A stretch of DNA of 5,884 bases from Chitinophagaceae bacterium (GTDB taxonomy: Bacteria > Bacteroidota > Bacteroidia > Chitinophagales > Chitinophagaceae): assembly GCA_025963615.1 (NCBI GenBank), contig JAOQAL010000461.1, positions 1 to 5,884 on the forward strand, given 5' to 3'. Of the stretch, positions 5,223-5,884 are shown piece after piece. The notes under the pieces are model-generated. The model had not been told where the DNA came from, ran no database searches, and saw only the letters and a program-made list of their open reading frames with translations. Positions within the stretch are counted from its first letter, which is position 1, and each line of letters opens with the position of its first letter. Position numbers and translations under genes: made by a program.

Positions 5223-5884
5223 TCAGGGAGAAATGAGTTTAAGAAATTCATCTTTTTTTCGTTTAGAGACGCTGATGGCATCTCCATTTTGCATTACCAC
5301 TTCACCACCCTCGCCGCGGATATAGCTGTCGACGAAAGAAAGATTAATCAGGTGCAAATTGTGGACTCTGTAAAAGCGGTATTTTAACAACAGTTCTTCC
5401 AGGTTCTTTAAAAGCATAGCAACCTTTGCTATGTTGCCATTATTCAATATGACACTGGAATAACCCTCTCCTGATTCAATGCGGACAATGGTATTTATCT
5501 GAAAAAATTTAAGTCCTTCGTGCGTAGGAACAGCGATCTTATCATCCTGCGAGATTTTTTCACTCAGACTTTGACGAAGAACGTGGAGCCTTTCCCTGGT
5601 CAACCGGGCACGGTTTTCCACCAGCCGGTCGACGCAGCTTTGCAAATCCTTTACAGAAACAGGCTTTACCAGGTAATCAAAAGCGCTGATACGGATGGCA
5701 TCCACCGCATAATGATTGTATGCTGTAGTAAAAACGATTTCAAAATTCACGTCCCCCAGTTCCTCAATCATTTTAAATCCATTCATCCGGGGCATATCGA
5801 TGTCCAGGAAAACCACATCCGGTTTATAATGATGAATAAATAAAATAGCTTCTTCGGGCTGCTGCGCAGTTACAATTATTTTTA
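5223..5884 (-). CDS. LytTR-family response regulator (N-terminus outside the window)
   Basis: This is a two-component response regulator that binds DNA through a LytTR domain. The frame stays open to the right edge: upstream of the GTG at 5816 it continues as KIIVTAQQPEEAILFIHHYK then PD, clearly receiver-domain sequence, so that GTG is internal and the true start lies beyond 5884. The receiver shows DVVFLDIDMPRMNGF, with the phospho-acceptor Asp of FLD encoded at 5802-5804, then FTTAYNHYAVDAI, and the conserved Lys in DYLVKPV (codon 5664-5666). A charged helical linker follows. The LytTR domain spans roughly 5232-5540 and includes GEGYSSVIL, FYRVHNLHLINLSFV and ISVSKRKKDEF. In Bacteroidota such regulators usually follow a LytS-type sensor kinase gene, expected just outside the window. 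The stop lies 4 bp from the convergent icd stop. About 219 residues are visible, so only some 30 are likely missing. Confidence 0.95.
   Translation of the reverse strand, partial: KIIVTAQQPEEAILFIHHYKPDVVFLDIDMPRMNGFKMIEELGDVNFEIVFTTAYNHYAVDAIRISAFDYLVKPVSVKDLQSCVDRLVENRARLTRERLHVLRQSLSEKISQDDKIAVPTHEGLKFFQINTIVRIESGEGYSSVILNNGNIAKVAMLLKNLEELLLKYRFYRVHNLHLINLSFVDSYIRGEGGEVVMQNGDAISVSKRKKDEFLKLISP

Noticed and set aside
5814..5816. GTG as the start of the response regulator.
   Set aside because: The frame continues upstream with good receiver-domain sequence to the window edge, and a start here would remove the first strands of the receiver domain.

Overview
The window looks like chromosomal DNA from a Bacteroidota bacterium, most plausibly Chitinophagaceae or a close relative. 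Four things suggest this: a GldB-type gliding-motility lipoprotein, a long Thermus-type isocitrate dehydrogenase, a LytTR response regulator, and TAnnTTTG-like -7 boxes upstream of starts that lack strong Shine-Dalgarno sequences. The family-level placement is an inference.

Layout from left to right: (1) the last 25 or so codons of a plus-strand gene, ending at 80; (2) a convergent gap with a 35-bp near-perfect palindrome (125-159) and a degenerate half copy beside it (99-121); (3) nadE, glutamine-dependent NAD+ synthetase, minus strand (169-1890), carrying a small GC-rich palindrome in frame at 471-490; (4) a 125-bp divergent promoter region; (5) a gldB-like lipoprotein gene, plus strand (2016-3065); (6) a 195-bp convergent gap bounded by two heptamer tracts in opposite orientation, each starting at the stop codon of the adjoining gene; (7) apaG, minus strand (3261-3647); (8) a 119-bp divergent promoter region with a clear TAATTTTG box; (9) icd, plus strand (real start 3767, end 5218); (10) a LytTR-type response regulator, minus strand, running off the right edge and separated from icd by only 4 bp.

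Strand alternates at every gene (+,-,+,-,+,-), so nothing here is an obvious operon except that the regulator may be the last gene of one continuing off the window. The genes are mainly housekeeping (NAD+ synthesis, TCA cycle, ApaG) plus one motility or envelope lipoprotein and one signalling protein. I see no phage, transposase, CRISPR, tRNA or rRNA. No new multi-gene system is visible. The points worth a second look are the repeat elements (one of them inside a coding sequence), a strand-asymmetric long-range pairing between gldB and apaG, and coenzyme-binding residues in the isocitrate dehydrogenase that look NAD+-type.
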